From NCBI RefSeq assembly GCF_008831285.2, contig NC_045140.1, forward strand, positions 29,531,978 through 29,564,477: a DNA stretch of 32,500 bases. Reading direction: 5' to 3'. Shown here in pieces: positions 1 through 11,084 of the stretch (positions are counted from its first letter, which is position 1; each line of letters begins with the position of its first letter). The position numbers and the translations under genes were made by a program. Below the pieces are notes generated by a model. The model worked only from the letters and a program-made list of their open reading frames with translations, made no database searches and was not told where the DNA came from. The DNA is from Nymphaea colorata. Lineage: Eukaryota > Streptophyta > Magnoliopsida > Nymphaeales > Nymphaeaceae.

Positions 1-1404
1 GAGTTCAGGGCCGATACAAGATCTGGTAGGAGCCCCCCTACCCGCTACCTCACACCGAAGCAAATTGAAGAATATAGAAGAAAAGGCTTATGCTATCGTT
101 GTGAAGGAAAATGGGACAAAAACCATCAATGTAAATCGTTCTTCCATGTGATGGTGGTTAGTGATCCCGAATTCAGCAGCAGCTCGGATAGTGACTCATC
201 CTCGAGTTCACCTTCCAGCTCTAGCTCCTCTTCTAAAGGAGAGGTGAGAACGAAGAGAAAGGCCAAGAGGCCAGAAAAGGCAGAAACGAAGAAAGAGGAG
301 ACTCCAAAAGCCGAAGGCAAACCCGAAGAGGGTGAGTCTCTTCACACCATGCAAGACCCCCACAAGCCCAACGCCATGCGAGTATTTGGGCGTATCAACG
401 GGCAAAAAGTTTTGATTTTGCTTGATTGTGGAGCAACGAATAACTTCCTAACCGATGAAGCAGCTCAACGATGCAATGTTGCCTTGCAACCAAGTAAACC
501 CCAAACTATTGTCGTGGGAGGGGGCCACCGGCTGAAGTGCATGCACGAGGTTAAGGACATGGAGGTCACCATCAAGAAACGCACCTTCAAAGTTGACTCG
601 TTGGTCATACCCTTGGATGGAGTCGACTTAGTCCTAGGCATGTCTTGGTTCTTATCGTGGAAGGATATCCACTGGGACGTCAAGAATTTCTCTATGACAT
701 TCATTCCAGAGCTTGATGGGGAGCCCATCACCTTGCAAGGACTAGCCAGCACAATGAGTCCTAAGGCCGCCCTGCGTTGCCTCGACCAGGAGCAGCCCGC
801 TTGCTGGGTCCTTACGCTAGCTACAGATGTTCCGGGATCGGATGAGACAACTGAAGAACCGATCCCACCCTCCATTCAAAATGTATTGAACGAGTTCCCG
901 GAAATATTTGCGGAACCGAAAGGCCTACCACCTCAAAGGGCCTATGACCACCGCATAGTACTCACGCAAGGAGCTGAGCCTGTGAACGTCAGGCCTTATC
1001 GGTATGGGCATAGTCAGAAGGCGGAAATAGAACGCCTCGTGAAAGAGATGCTCCATGATGGTATCATCCGTCCGAGCTGTAGTCCGTTCTCTTCCCCAGT
1101 CCTTTTGGTGAAGAAGAAAGACAACACATGGAGATTTTGTATAGACTACAGAGCATTGAACGAGGTAACCGTCAAGGATCGGCACCCAATACCGGTCATA
1201 GATGAGTTGTTGGATGAGCTCGCCGGCGCCACAATCTTTTCAAAGATAGACCTTCGCGCCGGCTATCATCAAATAAGAATGCAAGGCGAAGATATCTCTA
1301 AGACTGCTTTCCGGACGCACGATGGGCATTACGAATTCTTAGTAATGCCGTTTGGGTTAACAAACGCACCAGCCACCTTTCAGAGGTGCATGAACGACGT
1401 GTTT

Positions 1405-1415
1405 CGGGAACACCT
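1405..1415 (+). other. Deletion scar in RT of element A (FFDD motif lost)
   Basis: Element D has two 11-bp near-copies, CGGGAGCACCT (25800-25810) and CGGGAACACCT (25875-25885), 75 bp apart and flanking the FFDD-encoding segment. Element A has one copy, at 1405-1415. This is the signature of a deletion between short direct repeats (slippage or microhomology repair) removing exactly 25 codons. Confidence 0.93.
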
Positions 1416-3594
1416 GAGCATAACGCTAAGCATATTGAAGGAACACCAGCTTTTTGCGAAGATGTCCAAGTGTAGCTTTGGACAATCTTCGATTGGGTAT
1501 CTCGGGCACATCGTGTCACGAGAAGGGGTTCGGGCAGACCCCGAAAAATTGCAAGCCATGGAGAAATGGCCACTGCCCAAAGATCTGAAAGGTCTACGAG
1601 GCTTCCTTGGACTCACAGGGTATTACAGGAGGTTTATACAAGGATACGGTATTATCGCACAACCTCTAACCCAAATGCTGAAAAAGGGAGCTTTTCAGTG
1701 GACAGAGAAATCTAGGGTCGCATTTGACAAACTCAAGTCGGCCTTGATGACCGCTCCAGTTTTGACACTCCCCGACTTCACCAAGAACTTTACAATTGAA
1801 ACCGTTGCATGTGAAGTTGGCGTTGGGGCCGTACTCGGCCAAGAGGGTCATCCCATCGCATACATGTCAAAGGCCCTAACCAGTAGGGCAAAACCTCTCT
1901 CAACATATGAGAAGGAACTGCTTGCTATAGTCATTGCGGTGGAGAAATGGCGTCCCTATCTGATTGGGCGTAGATTCATAGTCCGAACTGATCAAAACAG
2001 CTTGAGATACATGCTTAAGCAACGTGTATCCACCCCAACACAACAACGTTGGTTAGCCAAACTCTTGGGGTACGATTTTGAAATCGAGTATAAGAAAGGT
2101 CCGGAGAACAAGGCAGCAGATTCCCTCTCACGCCTTACCGAACAGTTCATGACACTGTCAGTGGTGGAAACCAACTTATGGGTACGATTGGCCAACGATC
2201 AAGATAATGACCAATCGACCAAGTTACTTAAAGCTGCGGAAAAGCAGAATCCTGGTTCCATCCCTTTACATTCGGTTAAAGGGGATCTTCTTTTTAGGAA
2301 GGGTCGAGCTGTTGTCCCTCCTAATTCAGAGCTGAAACGAGAGCTTCTGCAGCATTCCCATGACTCGCCTGCTGCAGGGCACGAAGGGGTCACTAAGACC
2401 ATCAGTAGAGTCAAGGCCCAGTTCTGGTGGCGAGGACTGAAGGCCGACGTGCAAAGATATATCCGTCAATGCAAGATCTGCCAGAGGGAAAAATATGAGG
2501 CGATCAAGCCTCCCAGGCACCTAAATCCTCTCCCCATCCCTACACGACCATGGACGGATATAACCATGGATTTCATTGATGCTATGCCTCGCTCAGAAGG
2601 AAAAGAGGCAATACTAGTTGTGGTTGATAGGCTGTCTAAATACAGCCACTTTGCACCATTGCCACGGCTGTACCAAGGGCCGATGGTGGCTCACGTCTTC
2701 CAAGAGTACGTTGGAAAACTCCACGGGATGCCTCAGACGATCATCTGCGACAGAGACTCTATTTTTATGAGCGCGTTCTGGAAGGAGTATATGAAGACGT
2801 TAGGTACAGAACTTCGGTTCAGCACTGCCCATCACCCGCAAACCGACGGGCAAAGCGAGATTGTGAATCGGTCTCTCGAGACTTATCTCAGATGCTTCGT
2901 GGGAGAAAGGCCTAGTTCATGGGTCAAGTACTTACCCTGGGCCGAGTGGTCTTACAACACGAGTTGGCACTCGTCTGCAGGGATGACTCCCTATGAGGCA
3001 GTCTACGGATTTCCACCTCCCACAATTCCAACGTACGAGGGAGGTAGTGCTTTAGAAGATAACGTGGACTGCGAGCTGCGCACAAGAGAGGAGGTCCTGG
3101 ACTCCTTAAAACAAAATTTGATTAAGGCGCAGAACAGGATGAAGCAGGTCTACGATAAGGGTAGACAAGACCGAGAATTTGAAGAGGGGCAGTACGTATG
3201 GTTGAAGAGGCTTCCTCTGAAGCAGAAGTCTCTAATGGGGCAGCCATACTCAAAACTTCTGCCACGTTACTATGGGCCATATCCCATATTACAGAAAGTC
3301 GGCAAAGCCGCATACCGATTGGGATTGCCCAGAGAGGCACAAGTCCACCCTGTGTTTCATGTCTCTCGCTTGAAACCACATCAAGGCGAGATACCAACTA
3401 TAGTGGAACACGTGCCAGACCAGTTGCCAACGCCTCACAGAATTTTAAAGCACAGATACACGAGAAGGCAAGGCAGAACAAGGCATGAAGTATTGGTCGA
3501 GTGGGAAGGCCCCGACCAAGGAACCTCTTGGGAAGAATTTGGGTCAGTTGCTCATCGTTTTCCCTCTTCCAGCACTCGAGGACAAGCGCAAGGT

Positions 3595-3606
3595 AGGGAG
3601 GGGGAA
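3595..3606 (+). other. Polypurine tract, element A
   Basis: AGGGAGGGGGAA lies two bases (TC) before the LTR start TGTTA. It would prime plus-strand synthesis and set the 5' edge of the LTR. The same tract occurs at the same place in the other two families of the window. It lies inside the polyprotein reading frame. Confidence 0.88.
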
Positions 3607-4215
3607 TCTGTTACGGACCTACCAGATGGTCCAGACTCAGGCGAGGCTGAACAGCCCGAGCCAAGCCGTAGGCGGAGAAGCGCGACAGATGTGTGGGCTC
3701 GGTCTGTGCAGCACTTAGCCGAGGAGACTCCCAAAGAGGTTAACGCAGCACCAGACCCGGTTGCAGTGGGAGGAGCGGGAGGAGCAGCCACGTCCGCAAC
3801 GGTGCTCGAACAGGATGAACCTCTGGGACACACTGAACCGATTGTAGAGCTCACCGAGCGTAGGCTAGACGCACCCCACTCGAGCTCGACATTCCTAAAC
3901 CGCGAGGTCATCTAAAGACCAAGGGTCTTAAGCGAATGGCTCGGTCAACCAGACCGAGCCCTTACACCAAAATGCGAAGTGAGGGCGTTAACCCTCACGA
4001 GGTCCCCCTCCTTGGGCTCGCAAGGTTCAAGGAGTCGTGTTAGCACTTAGGCGTTTATTTTAACTTTAGTACTTAGCTTTTGTTAACTCGTTTTTACTTG
4101 GCGCCTTTGAGATTCGAAGTGAAGACCTAAGCCGGCGGGTTGTGCCGAGCGCCTTGAGTTTTTTAGACTTTGGGTTTGGATCCGCGCGTGTTAATCCCGG
4201 ATCATTTTAGGTTTG

Positions 4216-4222
4216 TATATAT
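4216..4222 (+). promoter_or_regulatory. TATA box in LTR of element A
   Basis: TATATAT lies about 607 bp from the LTR start, the same offset as in the LTRs starting at 12989 (610) and 28079 (605). A C/T-rich tract follows about 60 bp downstream in each. This implies a U3 of about 0.63 kb and an R-U5 leader of well over 2.5 kb. Confidence 0.7.
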
Positions 4223-5126
4223 TGTATTGGATCCTGTACAAACGCATCTAAGAAATCATATTTTGGCTCATTTGGGAGTTTTGACTCTCTCTCCTCTTCG
4301 AGGACTCCATCTCTTCGACCCCCTCTCTCTACCCGAGTTAGGAGCGTCTCCATCCGAATCCCCTTGCCCCCATCGTCCGTGTAGACCTCGGCCTCAAGGA
4401 AGAAAAACAAGGCGGATCCCCTCCCACCGGCGGTGATCCCTCCTCGTCCACGCTTGCCTCTACGTTGAAGATCAATAGCCCGAGCATTGGTGCCTTCCCC
4501 TTGAACACGAAGGAGAAGAAAGGCTGAGTTCGGCACAAGAGAAGATCGAAGTCCCCAAGCTTCGATTCGACGGCTTATCAAGGTTAGTACTCGGATCATT
4601 GAACTCTTCCATTCGGCTTGGATTTGTTCGCTTCCGGAGCCTCACCCACGACCTAGGCCCCTTGCTCGGCATACCCGAGTGACTGGTTTGAGGATCTATG
4701 GTGCCCCTCCCTTGGTGCACTCTCTTCCCCGCTTGGAATCGGTTTTCTATCCGTAGGAACCAACCAAGCCACCCACAAGGATTCCGACGGACTGCTTCGC
4801 ACAAAACATCAAGTTCTACCGTCGATTCCAACTGGAAGGTGATAAAGAAACCAGCAGCATAAAAGAGATCGAAAGCACGGTCCAAGCTCGTGATTCGGGC
4901 TTGAAAATCATATTGCTGGAATCACCTCAGCTTGCCAATCAAAATAGTATAACTTGGGCGAATTCGGCCCGTGAGAGAGCAAGCACCCACTCGATCGGAA
5001 ACCTGGCCGGAGCAAGACGCCGCTGCAACGTAACCAAGAAGGGCACGAGCGTCATTTGGACGAGGAGCTAACCCTAGCCGAGGCGCGGGAAGAATCGCTT
5101 CCTCCTTGGCCGCCGGTCTCAAACTG

Positions 5127-5132
5127 GTAAGT
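5127..5132 (+). other. Candidate 5' splice site in LTR leader (A)
   Basis: CTG/GTAAGT, a near-consensus plant donor about 0.9 kb downstream of the TATA box, aligns with the donor at 29664 in the D LTR. Splicing is not demonstrated. Confidence 0.4.
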
Positions 5133-5783
5133 TCCCCTACCGCGCATCTTGGCCCTTCGTTTCTCCACGTGTCAAACATCCACCAACCCGCGCCCCACCC
5201 TGTCCTCGTAGCCAGCCACGCGTCCTCACCAGCTAACCTAGTCCCATCCGAGAATCCCTCTTGGATCCCGAGCTCCCAGCTCGCACCCCACAGCCAACCG
5301 CTTTCCTTTTTGGTGTACTCTTCTTGTCGCCAACCCTAACGCCTCAGCCCTCCATCGCGCCACTTGTCCGCATCTCAGCCGCCCTTCGCCACCTCATCTC
5401 TCCACATGTCTGCCACCTGTCCCGCTTGGTCCCACTCGAGTCCTCGCCCAGTCCACGCGGCTGCCACCTCACCAACCCGCGTGAACCCCCCTCCACTTCT
5501 TTTGGAAACTCCCTAGCCGCACGCCTCATCTCCTATCTCCTTGCTCGTCCTCCCTCTTCCTCGAGTCAAACCCTAACCCGCATCAAATCCGGACCGCCCC
5601 TTACCTCCACGTGTCACCCATCCATCGTGAGAGAGAGAACTCGAGATCCTCGAGTGCCACCTCCTTGATTGCCTAATCTCCTTAGCAATCAATCTCAATC
5701 TCCTTCCTACATTCTAGGATCGTGATCTCCTCTTCCCTTCTCGCTAGCCTTTCCCCTAGCGAGCTTCTCTAAGAGCCGTTGAT

Positions 5784-5799
5784 CTTGCCACGTGGCAAG
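5784..5799. promoter_or_regulatory. G-box palindrome in LTR of element A
   Basis: CTTGCCACGTGGCAAG is a perfect 16-bp palindrome around a CACGTG core, the class of site bound by bZIP/bHLH factors. The core recurs at the corresponding place in every LTR here. Because it lies about 1.6 kb downstream of the TATA box, it would act from within the transcribed leader. Confidence 0.6.
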
Positions 5800-6170
5800 A
5801 CCCGACGCACTCACTTGGCTAGACCGCCAAGCCCGAGCCCACCTAGCTAGGTCAACCTCACGCGTCGTCAAACCTAGGAGTTCACTACCCACCCTCGATC
5901 CGAACCCACTTGACCTTAGGACTTAGTCAACCCTCTGACTTCTAGACTTAGCCCACTAGGTCAACCCTCCAGCTTGACCTAACCCTAGTCTTCTCGAGCC
6001 TACCTCGAGATTGCCCGAACCTAATTCACCCGGACCCATCACTTGGTCCAATAGTCAACCTAGCCTCTAGAACCCACTACCGCACTCGGTCTCACGTGAC
6101 CAACTCCCCCGAGCTTAGGCTCAACCCTAGCCAACCCGAATTGGCCTACCCTCTTAGTTAGAAACCCTAA
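5800..6170. promoter_or_regulatory. W-box-like TTGAC/GTCAA cluster in LTR of element A
   Basis: A degenerate run of short units with repeated GGTCAACC, TTGACCTA and TAGTCAACC, many containing the WRKY core TTGAC on either strand, interspersed with CTAG and CTCGAG words. Comparable clusters sit in all other LTRs of the window. It may be a low-complexity remnant of an old tandem repeat. Confidence 0.5.
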
Positions 6171-6910
6171 CACCCCTCCTACTGCGGCCGAGCACTCTCT
6201 GCCGGCCCTCTCTCACACGCTAGCGCCATCAGCGACCAGCTGCGGCCGGGCCGAGCGCTTCCCGTCGGCCCCTTCGCACTTGCAGCAAGCTCCGTGGAGG
6301 CTCGCCTCAAGTGGACTTCTCTGGTCCGTAGCTGCAATATCCGAGGCACGGTATTCGCCTCGGATCTCAGCCGGTGTAGCCAAGGAATCACCTTGGCCGG
6401 TATCGTCTGCTTAACCCCCTTGTAGTTTCGGGTGGGAGTTCTGTTTTTGCTTAGGTTCTTGCTAGTTTGCTTGATTTCTTGATTTAGCCCGGGCTTAGAC
6501 CCATCGTTCGTCTCGTGGTACCTCGGAGGCCGTAGGCCAAAGACACGACCACCGTGGGCCTAGCCGTCCTATTTGGGATTTGGGCGTGGTTTGAACGTTA
6601 GTAGTGGTTTGTTATGGTTTGGGAGTGAGTTGCGAGTGATTTTCTGTATCGAACACGTTTGTAAAGCCTCACACCTTGTTTTAGTCGCTTGTAGTAGGAT
6701 TAGCCGTAGGTAGGCTTTTTGGGAAAGGGTTAACCCGCACTTGTATTCCACTACCGAGGGATTTTTGCGCCGGGGTCCTGTCCGGCCGGGTAGACCTTTG
6801 TACTAAATTTTTCTAGGATTTTTGGTTTTTAGATTACCTCAAGGAGACTTGGGAACTAGGACTCGTACTTGGTTCGCGCTTTCTAGCCGCAACTGGGTGA
6901 GTGCCTAACA

Positions 6911-7072
6911 GGCCTTGATAGCCGTCGGAGGCCGAGAAGAAGGCAGTCACACCGCGTGGACTACAAATGGCCCAGGCAAAACCGGACGCAGGAGAAGCTG
7001 AAAAGACAGCTACGGAAGCACGCGGAACCAAGAAAAAATGGCCAACTTCCTCGAACGCTTGAGCCTATCTAA
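6911..7072 (+). pseudogene. Remnant of the LTR-encoded polyprotein tail in LTR3
   Basis: From 6911 one frame stays open for 53 codons to TAA at 7070-7072. It begins with a basic cluster, SRRRPRRRQS, matching SRRKRKVS in the 12989 LTR and TRRRRAS in the 28079 LTR. The VAVGGAGGAA motif of the other tails is not seen. The gag-pol body that would lead into it is separated from it by the inserted element A, outside the window. Confidence 0.55.
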
Positions 7073-7369
7073 AGCCGAGAGGCTTAGGTTCAGATCTGAG
7101 TCGATCAGATTTGACCCCCCGCACTAAGTTCCGAAGAGTGGGCGGTAACCCACACGAGGTCCCCGCCCTAAGTCCGCAAGGCTTAGGGACTTTAGTATTT
7201 GATTTTCGAGTTGGGCGCTAGGCCCGGTTTATGTTGCGTCTTCTATTTCATGACAACGTCTAGTTTTGAAGTAGAGACCTAGCAAGGCGGGTTGTGCCTT
7301 GCGCATTTTTGACATTAGACTAAGTAGCGAGCTAGGTTAACATGTAATTAGGGCTCGCATTATATTTTG

Positions 7370-7376
7370 TATATAT
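7370..7376 (+). promoter_or_regulatory. TATA box in LTR3
   Basis: TATATAT sits in the same local context as in the other LTRs (AT-rich stretch, then a CT-rich tract with CTCTCTCTCC near 7440). Confidence 0.6.
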
Positions 7377-7644
7377 TCTGTGAACTCGATGTACTAAGGA
7401 TGGAAAAATAAAATCTGAGATTGGCATTTGGTGTGGCACCCTCTCTCTCCTCGCACGAGGCTTCTCCCCTCTCGTCTCCCACCTTGTTCAGCCGTGAACC
7501 AGGCGTCTTCTCCCCCCTCGCATCCTCTACCTCCATGACGTTTCCAAATCCAGAACTCCTTGAAGAGCCGCCGTCGGAGACACAGGCATAAGGAAGAAGG
7601 CATCGGCGGATCTCCACCACCGGCGGCGATCCCTCCCTTGTCAC

Positions 7645-7650
7645 GTAAGT
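7645..7650 (+). other. Candidate 5' splice site in LTR3 leader
   Basis: CAC/GTAAGT lies about 275 bp after the TATA box, closer than the donors in the other LTRs (about 0.9-1.1 kb), so it may not be homologous to them. Confidence 0.25.
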
Positions 7651-9067
7651 ACCCCATTTCGAGTTTATTTTCAAAGTTCTGGAATCGGTGCCATTGCCCT
7701 GATCCCGAGGGTATTGTGAGGCTGATTCCAGCGTAGGGAAGATTGAAGGCGTCGGACCTACCGCCGGCTTCAATACGACACCGAATAGGGCGAGATTTCG
7801 ATCCCTTTCGTGCTGCCGGATTTGTGTTGTGCAGGATTAGAGTCATCAATCGCTCTTCCTGGTTTCTTCCTCGGCGTACCCGAGAAAGGAGTCACGGGCG
7901 AAGGTGATTCCGCTTCTAAACTGCGATTTACACTTCTAGTCGCACGCTAGAAATCGTTAGTTTGTCCTTAGTAGGCATCGGCTGATCGAAAGAGGAAAAG
8001 AATTTGATTAAGATCAATCCGATCGGCCTGTTTTCTCCCTTTTGATCTGTCGGACCAGAGGCTCAAAAGTTAAGATATCTCGCTCTCTGGACGAGATCTG
8101 AAATAGAGGAGTGGTCCACATGAATCGCCTAGAAAAGAGCTTTACAAATATAAAAAAAGGGGCGAATTCTGTCGGCTGGATCTCGAGATTGAATCCCGCC
8201 GGAAAAACGTGTAAATCTGGTCACCGCTGCTACTTCCGGTGATTGCCATTGATTTTGGCGTTAAGGACCGAATTGCCCTTCTTCCCTACTGTTTTAATTA
8301 AAATCTGAAAGGGGGTATTACGGTCAACTGGACTCCGAGCGTTAGCTCAGGTCACCGATGCGAATTGGGATTTCCTTCTCCGTCGCATCTGCCATTTCCG
8401 GTCAGTCCTCCTCCGTTCATTCGCAGCCCTCCATCCGGACACCTGTCCCTCATCCAGCCGTCCATCCGAGTCCTCTCCCCAGCTGCTGCCATCTGTCCCG
8501 ATCCAGGATCAGCTCGCAATCAGCTGCTCCACCAAATCAGGACGCAATCCCGCAGCCGCATCTCCCTTCCAGCTCCTCGCCATCTTCACCGCGTCAACCC
8601 TAGGTCGCATGGATTCTCACGCGTTCATCTTGACACGTGTTGCAATCCGAGCCAGCCTTCTGCCACCTCACTCACCACCTCACCTGCCAGCTCCTCACCT
8701 TGGTCCCGCATTCTGCCACTTGTCCCCCAGCCAGGCCCTGCGAGATCCCCTTCCCCTATTCCCTCGGATCTTGCCTCCTTAGTCTTAGGAATCTCCTCTA
8801 CCTCACGCCATCTTTTCTATTTCTTCTCAGCCGCAAATCTTCATATCCTCTTGACCTAATCCGCACCTCCTCTCCCCCGTCGATCTTATCCACGTGTCAC
8901 CATCTCAGCCTTAGCCTCTCTCGAGCTCACCCGAGAGCGACACCTGGCCCTTCGCCCCAATCTCCTCTCCCTCCTTTGTCGAGCTTCTCCCTAACACTTA
9001 GGCGAGAATCCGAACTCTATTCCTAATAGCTAGCATCTTCCTAGCTCCTTCTGTCGTGTCCATCCAT

Positions 9068-9083
9068 CTTGCCACGTGGCAAG
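9068..9083. promoter_or_regulatory. G-box palindrome in LTR3
   Basis: CTTGCCACGTGGCAAG is identical to the palindrome at 5784-5799 although the surrounding LTR sequence has diverged strongly. Confidence 0.6.
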
Positions 9084-9094
9084 AATCGGCGCAT

Positions 9095-9540
9095 CCTCCT
9101 TGGTTTGACCAACCAAGTCAACCCCACCTAGCTAGGAACCCTTGCGTGCCAACCTCCCTCCTAGGTTGAACCCGTAGTGAGCCAACCTAAACCGGAGTCA
9201 ACTCTTCACCTTAGTCAAACTAGGTCAATTAGTCCACCGAGCCCATTTAGTTGGTAGCCTCCCTTAGTGACTCGAGCCTACCTCGAGTGACCCTTGACCT
9301 ACTTGACCCGGGCCCTTTGACTCGGTCCACTTAGTCAACCACCTATTTAGTTGAACCCTCCGCATTTGGTCAACGTTGACCAGCACCCGTGAGCTTAGGC
9401 TCAGCCCAAGCCTACCCCACTGGACCAACCTATTAGCTAGGTCAACCCTTGACTGAACCTAAACCCCATTTGACCAAGCCTACCCTGACCCGAACCTGCT
9501 TGACTAGACCTACCACCTAGTAGAGCCCAGCCGAACCCAG
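9095..9540. promoter_or_regulatory. W-box-like cluster in LTR3
   Basis: Frequent GTCAAC, TTGACC and GGTCAA words, including the inverted pair GGTCAACGTTGACC near 9370. It lies downstream of the G-box, as in the other LTRs. Confidence 0.45.
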
Positions 9541-10693
9541 CCAAACCAGCCTTACCTAGGATTAGGTTCAGCCGGCTCGCCGGCCCTTGCAGCAGTCCCT
9601 CCTCACCGTCGGCATCTACCGGCGTCCGTGGCCGAGCCACATTCCGGAGATAGGCAGGCAGGCGCTGTCGCTGTGACAACAGCCCCCCTCGGCAATCCAG
9701 GCGGCCCTTCCGGCCCGGCTCCGTCGTCGTCAGCGCGCAGTAGCAACACCTCGGCGGCAATCCAACAGGCGGCTTCGTTCAGGCAGGCGACCCTCGGCCT
9801 GACAGCCACCTAGCGCTCCAGGCACCCTCGTCAGCATCGTCAGTAGCAGTCCGCGGCAGCTTCCTCGTCCTCGGCGCGCATCCTACTCCGCGGCTTAGTG
9901 AGCGTCGGCAGCGGCTTCTGCCCGACACCAACACTGCCGCAGCAGGACCCTTTGTCGCAACAGTGCAGCGGCCATAGCCAGCGAGCAGCGACCAGTCCTC
10001 GGCAGTCGACCCGACCACCAGCGCACGACCGGCCGTCAGCGCCGTCCAGCAGCGGTTAGTTCGAGCAGCAGGCTACGTGGAGGCACGCCTCAGCCGGTTT
10101 TCCTGTACTGTGAGCTGCAGTGCTCGGGGGCAGGTCATCACCCCGAGACCTTGGCCGGCTACGCCAAGGATGATCCTTGGCCGGTATCGCTTCCTATCCC
10201 CCTTGTAGTTCCGGGTGGGATTTGCTTTCAGTTTTAGGTAGCATATTAGTTTGTTTTCAGTATTTCTGTTTTAGCCTTGGCTTCGGCCTAGCTCCACCGT
10301 GAGGTACCTCTAGGGCACTGTGCCCGAGACACGACCACAAGGAGCCAGACCACCTATTTCCTTCTGTTGGGTGTGGTTTGCACGTTAGCGTGGTTTGCGT
10401 GGTTTGTGAGTGAGATTGAGTGTTCTCTTGTATCGCTCGTGAATTGTAAAGGCCTCACAACCATTTCAGTATTGTGTAGTAGGCAGACCTTAGTTAGGAT
10501 TTTTGGGATTCGGGTAACCTACACTTGTATCTCCCTACCTATTTGGGTTTGCGCCGGGGTCCTGTCCGGCCGGGTAGATCAATTGTGTAATTACCTAGGT
10601 TTTTCGGTTTTTAGAATAGGCCTCAAGAAGGTCCTGGGAAGTTTAGGATCGCACTGGTCGGATTATTCTGGCCTAGACGGTGAGATCCTAACA

Positions 10694-11079
<386 letters not shown>

Positions 11080-11084
<5 letters not shown>

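Larger units (their letters stand above)
1..3915 (+). pseudogene. gag-pol: gag-pol polyprotein of element A, 5'-partial, RT active site deleted
   Basis: The frame is open from base 1 to the TAA at 3913-3915 (1304 codons), so the gene continues upstream of the window; an internal ATG at 148 is not the real start. Order seen: CCHC knuckle CYRCEGKWDKNHQC (91-132), Ser-rich linker, retropepsin with LLDCGA (Asp at 424), RT (about 990-1660), RNase H (about 1720-2130), integrase with HHCC finger and DD35E, GPY/F motif near 3270, chromodomain near 3440-3570, and a tail running past 3609 into the 3' LTR. Two breaks leave the frame intact. An in-frame 75-bp loss removes the FFDD catalytic motif of RT, and RNase H reads TIETVAC where relatives read TIETDAC, losing a catalytic Asp. 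The element is therefore reverse-transcription-dead although it looks like a full ORF. Confidence 0.95.
1..6910 (+). mobile_element. Element A: Ty3/gypsy chromovirus, 5'-truncated by the window edge
   Basis: The 3' part of an LTR retrotransposon: gag-pol from the zinc knuckle onward, a polypurine tract, and a complete 3' LTR ending in CTAACA at 6910. It belongs to the same family as the element at 20711-31793, with closely matching pol and LTR ends. It carries two disabling lesions in reverse transcriptase and RNase H, so it could move only with proteins supplied by another copy. Its 5' LTR and PBS lie outside the window. The sequence immediately to the right (from 6911) belongs to another LTR, so A looks nested in an older element. 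Confidence 0.95.
3609..6910 (+). repeat. 3' LTR of element A (3302 bp)
   Basis: It starts TGTTACGG and ends GCCTAACA, giving matched TGTTA/TAACA ends. The first 307 bp code for the C-terminal tail of the polyprotein. A TATA box lies at 4216-4222, a C/T-rich initiator-like stretch near 4280-4340, a G-box palindrome at 5784-5799, a W-box-like cluster at about 5800-6170, and the conserved terminal block (GCCGGGGTCCTGTCCGGCC) near 6770. It is 413 bp shorter than the LTR at 28079-31793, mainly through a gap just after 6180. One patch (about 4755-5060) is far more diverged from that LTR than its flanks. Confidence 0.93.
6911..10693 (+). repeat. LTR3: divergent LTR of a third related family, 5' end missing
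   Basis: It is collinear with the other LTRs. In order it has a coding tail remnant (6911-7072), a conserved ACGAGGTCCCC block near 7154, TATA (7370-7376), a C/T-rich tract, a G-box palindrome (9068-9083), a W-box-like cluster, the GCGCCGGGGTCCTGTCCGGC block near 10550, and the end GATCCTAACA at 10693. Only the first few dozen bases are absent, and element A ends exactly at 6910. No PBS follows 10693, so this is a 3' LTR or a solo LTR. Its sequence is clearly diverged from both other LTR types. Confidence 0.85.

Noticed and set aside
6160-6180. AAACCCTAAC words as telomere sequence
   Set aside because: Only isolated single copies in LTRs, no tandem array; at most a telo-box-like motif.
3916-6910. 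An env-like or extra gene between pol and the LTR end
   Set aside because: The LTR begins inside the pol frame at 3609, so there is no space between pol and LTR, and nothing in the LTR resembles a membrane or coat protein.
7400-7410. AATAAA at about 7407 in LTR3 as a polyadenylation signal
   Set aside because: It sits about 30 bp after the TATA box, is not shared by the other LTRs, and plant signals are too loose for a single hexamer to count.
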